From the NCBI RefSeq assembly GCF_020085105.1, contig NC_058045.1, positions 3,556,333 to 3,620,332 on the forward strand: DNA of 64,000 bases, given 5' to 3'. The notes below the pieces were generated by a model. That model did not search any database. It saw only the letters and a program-made list of their open reading frames with translations, and had not been told where the DNA came from. This stretch comes from Siniperca chuatsi. Taxonomy: Eukaryota; Chordata; Actinopteri; Centrarchiformes; Sinipercidae. The translations under genes were made by a program, and so were the position numbers. This document shows positions 15,290 through 64,000 of this stretch, piece after piece. Numbering within the stretch: the stretch's first letter is position 1; each line of letters starts with the position of its first letter.

Positions 15290-16742
15290 CACGCGACAGA
15301 AAATGGTATTTTGCGCCTGCGTCGGAAATGACGCAATGACGCAGAGAAGAGCTTTGTTGACGCTGCCTATCGCATTCAAGACGTAGAAATAGTGAGAAAC
15401 CTCAAAACGCTTCCTCGTAGCGTGTTAAAAAAAAAAAAAAAGAAACATAAGTGATCAAATTTAAAATTTAATTTTGTCACGTAGGGATCCATTGGAGTGG
15501 CATCGAAGTATTAGAAAGCCATGCAAACAGCTTTTGTTACAATTTTTATGTTTTATTACAAATTGTAATGTAGACCATTTCTATTTTTATTCCGGTTAGA
15601 TGTCAGCAATATTTACTGAATGTCTCCTCAGTATGTTTAACATACTGCATATTTCAGATTATTATGAATTTAGTTACAGCTTTGTAACAATCTGATTCTA
15701 TAGTAACAAAATAATAAAAATATATTGTATTGTTATTGCTGAAAACAAGGCTAGATTACTGACTAAGCAAAGAAGGCTGCAACGTCCTGGGACCCTTGGC
15801 ATCCCAGAGGCCCCAAGTTTTTTTTGGGGATGCAGCATTTTACAATATTGCAATATTGGGTAAGCACAATACTAACATAAATTGCATGGATTTCAAGAGG
15901 GGCCCTTTGTTTGGTCTTGAGGATCTGTCTTGTGGAAGGGTCCTATGTCAAAATCTATTCTTAAAGCCCCAAGCAATTATACTGCACTCTGCATATCCCT
16001 TGACAATCTGAATTTAATGAGATTACTAACAGATGATGAACCTGTGGCCAAGTAGTGTTCCAGTGTACCACTGCTGGATGGTGTCTGTGGCTCTAGGTAA
16101 AATATATTTGAGGTATTTTCTTAACTGAGTCAGTTTCAGATACCATACAAACTGTACTTACAGAGAGAGGTTGGTGGTTCGAGCTCCAGCTCCACCTGTC
16201 CACACGTCGAAAATGGGCAAGACACTGAACCCTAGATTGCTCCCAATATGTGTAGATGGGAAAAAAATGGAAGTCGCTTTGGACAGAAGGGTCAATTGAA
16301 TGTTACGTTATGGATGGAAGTGAAAAGTGGATATCTAGATATGTGTCCGGCAGCCCTGGAGCCATGTTTTAAACTACACCTTAAATCATAATTTTGTAAG
16401 TACACAACCTAAATGTAACAGTACAATGATCATTTCTCACACTGATATTAAGTGGGCTTGTGACTGCAGTGCCACTGAGTTGAATTATTGGACGAGTCAG
16501 CTAAATGCAGATGGGGAATTCGCCATAAAATACAATCAAAGTAGCCTTGAACTATCCAGACTCACATCTGCATTAATGGAGGTATTCATCAGCCAACTGT
16601 AATTATACCATGTAAATGGTTTGACTGAATACAAACCTTATATGTTAATCTACTTGGGGTGAAAGTAGATTAAAACAACACAATCTAAGATGGCTGGTGC
16701 TGTATGTCTGTAATTAATGCAAATCACATACACCCAACACAT
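15290..16742. other. Spacer between rps13 promoter and pik3c2a 3' end
   Basis: About 1.45 kb. The first 100 bases are GC-rich rps13 promoter. After a poly-A run near 15427 the sequence turns AT-rich with no protein-like frame. A SINE-like fragment occupies about 16150-16320. Coding-strand AATAAA motifs exist near 15551, but the nearer candidates at 16743 and 17035 suit pik3c2a better. Confidence 0.6.
16150..16320 (+). repeat. Fragment of teleost SINE-like repeat (copy 2 of 3)
   Basis: Carries a 'ggtggttcgagc' B-box-like block, then 'atgggcaagacactgaaccct', then 'gctttggacagaag'. Block order matches the copies at 4530-4640 (+) and 63640-63800 (-). Boundaries are approximate and the family was not named. 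Confidence 0.6.
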
Positions 16743-18801
16743 TTTATTCAACAGAAACAAACAAAGTGTCACATCATATTTGTTCCAAAAACATTTAATT
16801 TGCTTTAGCAAAGAGGGATTACAGTACACACTGTTCCATTCAGGTTACAGGTCACCAATTAAGAATAAATAACTGGCCATGTTAATACAAACTCTGCTTG
16901 CTTTCTTTGTACAGTCACTAAAATAGTGGATCACATCACTACTATTCATAGTTTTGAGTGTTGCTTATAGATCACAAATGTCTTGTAGATCTTCTCTTAA
17001 AAAAAACCTTTTCAGATAAATTCATCTTAATTTCTTTATTAAACATTAACAACAACTTTAGATTTATAGTTAGCGAGTGGAGAGGAGAGCAGCTAATCTC
17101 TTGCTCAGGATCTTGTTCCCTTTTTGTGAAGAAGATAAAGTTGCCTTTTCAGCGCTGATTTATGTTCAGTTTTCCTGACATTCTCTCACCATTCAGAATG
17201 TTTTCTCACTTAAATATCATAAAACCTGGTTGGATCTGGACTTCACTGGCAGTTTAAGTTATTGCTAAGCTTTTACCCAGTTACTTCTCATGGCGTCATT
17301 ACACCACTATTAGGTGCTGGGAGTGAGTGTGTTATTGCTGCCTGAGCTGAAACAGCCTCACATCCAGACTCCAGTTTTAACTCAGTCCCTAAACTGCATT
17401 TTGAAAAGTCTGAATTGTAGTTTTAAAATCACCTGAAAGAAAACACTGAACTGACTTATGATCAGTGTTTTTGGGCAACCATAATCTCTTCATCCAGAGC
17501 ACAGACAAGAGCGTGTTCCAAAGCTTATGATACAAGTTCCCCTTTAAGGTGTGCTGTGTGAAAATAGTCAAGTAATACCATGAGAGAAAGACCTGGTAGT
17601 GTGCATTTAGTGGCAGTCCACTGTTACAAAAAACCTTTATGGTGCCGGTCCGGCACCAGACCTGCTCTGGAAGAACTATTGATATAGCTTTACAGAATAT
17701 AGATTTTTCTTTAATAAGGACATATCAGATTGTTAATAAAATATATATAGCAATAAGGCCAAGTTGAGCATTAAAGAGATTGTGAGCACAAACAAAGGCA
17801 CCTTGTTCAGCTCCCTACTCGGGAGACTGGTTTGATTTGCCATCCTTATCACTTTTGGCACGTTCTTGGGGAATCATAAGGTTACTGTTGATTTCCTGGA
17901 ATCTGGTGTGTTGGTCTACTCTACCCAGAAGTGTCTGCTGCAAAGCAGGAAACCCTGATGCCTCCTATTTGTCTATATAGAAAATAAACAAGGAAAATGT
18001 AAAAATGAGCCCCCTTTCTATTCCTTAAAAAATAAATGTGTCAATCTATATATACTCTTCTGAAAGTAAGCCGTTTTGGTCCTCTAATATCAAAATGTAC
18101 AAAACATTACAGCTCTTCGTTATAGTTTAGGAAAATGAGAGACAAAATAAGTGGAGATTGTTTGTCACAGAAACAATCTTGATTAGTTAAAGAGGGAGAG
18201 AGAAAAAATAGTGAGGAATGGAGAGCAGGCTCCCCTTTGAGGGTTTGTGAATCGGCATGTTCGGGCGCCCTTTGAGGGTGCTTCTGAAGGAGTTTTTAAG
18301 TCTGCATTCATGTCATATGGGAACAACCACCGAAATAACATGATCATTATTACAAGCAATGACTTGGAGGTGTTCAACCTTGTTTGAAGCTGTAAGGATG
18401 ATGACATTCTGTAGAATGAGGTTGTTACTGCTCAGTTGTTCAACACATATGTACTTAGTGCTACATGTTTTTCAGCAACAAGCTGTATCCTGCCATGACG
18501 TCTTAAGAACACTAATTACAACATGATTTATGTGAAAGAAATGGTCCATTTGGTTTGTTAGATTTAAAATGAAGATCACTGCTTATACCTCGAATTTAAT
18601 TATGTCAGAAATCCTCGAAAAAAATTAGGGTCCATCTCCAGACCATCTCCAAGTTCTGAAATAGTATTTTTATGAACTGAAAACTCAAGTGACCAGTATT
18701 TTCAAGTAAGGCCGTATCTGCCACCTTTCCCATATGATGTGAATGCAGCTTTTTTCTGGAGAGGCAGAGTTGTTCTCAGCTTTGGGAGAGGCAGGTGGGG
18801 C
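16743..18801 (-). other. pik3c2a: Probable pik3c2a 3' untranslated region
   Basis: From the TAA stop (18802-18804) to a coding-strand AATAAA at 16743-16748 is about 2.06 kb; a second signal at 17035-17040 would give about 1.77 kb. No open frame of interest lies inside. Long 3' UTRs are usual for this gene in vertebrates. The end point is inferred from signals only. Confidence 0.45.
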
Positions 18802-63402
<44,601 letters not shown>

Positions 63403-63484
63403 TGTGTCAACTGGAAGGTGCCATGGGTGTGACAGATTTTAAGTCAGTGTGGCCCAAAGGGTTGCGTAGAAAATCTTTAAATAC
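63403..63484 (-). promoter_or_regulatory. pik3c2a: pik3c2a 5' UTR part with 5-codon upstream ORF
   Basis: The first coding exon begins after a TTTTTTAG acceptor at 63485, so 82 bases of leader are here and an earlier non-coding exon must lie beyond or near the window edge. A strong-context ATG (CCCATGG) at 63422-63424 opens a 5-codon uORF that stops at 63407, only 4 bases before the main ATG. Confidence 0.65.
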
Positions 63485-63639
63485 CTAAAAAAGGGAAAAG
63501 AAACATGACAAATGACATCAAGAGGTGGTCAAAGTGAAAGTGAAGTGACAGTTCACAGAGTCAAGTCCATAAAAAAGCTTGTTTACATGTATCTGGATAT
63601 GGCATTAGTAAACAGACTGAATTTATACAGCACTTTTAT

Positions 63640-63800
63640 ACCAAAGGACTTCACAATTTGCCACTCACACACACACACACACACACATTGAAACAAGATG
63701 CTGGCCTGGGCATCAGGAGCAACTAGGGTTCAGTGTTTTGCTCCAGGGCACTGCAGCATGTGGAAATGAGGAGCCAGGGATTGAACCACCCAGACTTTGT
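63640..63800 (-). repeat. Fragment of teleost SINE-like repeat (copy 3 of 3, inverted)
   Basis: Reads 'tcaggagcaactagggttcagtgttttgctccagggcactgcagcatg' then 'gagccagggattgaacc', the reverse complement of the 'gggcaagacactgaaccc' type, interrupted by an AC microsatellite at 63665-63688. It is upstream of the pik3c2a first coding exon. Confidence 0.6.
63665..63688. repeat. (AC)n microsatellite
   Basis: About 24 bases of AC inside the SINE-like fragment. Confidence 0.95.
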
Positions 63801-64000
63801 TATAGGGAATGAACTGCTCTTCCTCCTCAGCCGCAGTCGCCAAAGGGTAATCTTCGTTTGTTAAGTGGCAGTTCTTTATCTCAGGTTTCCCTAGGCCTTA
63901 TTGCTTTAACCAGGCTTTGATTGCTTATTGATTGGCTGTCATTTGACACAAATGCACACCCAATAATTACTTGTGCTTGTTTTGGAGTCAAGGGCATCAA

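Noticed and set aside
63485..64000. Start of NUCB2, the expected upstream neighbour
   Set aside because: No NUCB2-like exon is present in the last 500 bases; the pik3c2a non-coding first exon and its promoter would come first and are also not identifiable.

Overview
This 64 kb window is vertebrate nuclear DNA, almost certainly from a ray-finned (teleost) fish. Genes are split by GT-AG introns, the gaps are AT-rich and full of CA/GT microsatellites, and the repeats (hAT-type MITEs, a tRNA-derived SINE, an L2-type LINE fragment) are of teleost style. Species cannot be named from sequence alone. There are no prokaryotic genes, CRISPR arrays or rRNA genes.

Three protein-coding genes were reconstructed exon by exon, all on the minus strand, so transcription runs from high to low coordinates. 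(1) ppp1r15a (GADD34-like), coding 7688-11077: 3 coding exons, 580 aa, with a predicted leader carrying three upstream ORFs and a TATA box near 11516. (2) rps13, coding 11880-15262: 6 exons, 151 aa, ending in a very short 3' UTR. (3) pik3c2a, coding 18802-63402: 32 coding exons whose phases all agree, 1727 aa. It contains the clathrin/adaptor N-terminus, Ras-binding, C2, helical, kinase, PX and C-terminal C2 regions of class II PI3-kinase C2-alpha. Its first (non-coding) exon and promoter lie beyond position 64000.

Layout: 1-6950 is intergenic with no recognisable gene; 6950-11520 is ppp1r15a; 11520-11850 is a short spacer; 11850-15285 is rps13; 15285-16740 is its promoter side plus an old SINE-like repeat; 16740-18801 is the probable pik3c2a 3' UTR; 18802-63484 is pik3c2a. 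The introns hold nearly all of the mobile elements. The largest intron (47671-62241, 14.6 kb) holds two hAT MITEs, a tRNA-SINE, a broken antisense L2 reverse transcriptase, a long hairpin and a further MITE.

The three genes do not form a pathway. Two act in protein synthesis (RPS13 in the 40S subunit; PPP1R15A reverses eIF2-alpha phosphorylation), and pik3c2a makes phosphoinositides for endocytosis. RPS13 next to PIK3C2A matches the human 11p15 order; PPP1R15A beside them does not (human 19q13). I found no undescribed multi-gene system. The most checkable oddities are a duplicated 3' splice site and three uORFs in ppp1r15a, a pik3c2a 5' splice site that is itself the edge of a GT microsatellite, MITEs with perfect 8-bp target duplications, and two long intronic hairpins.
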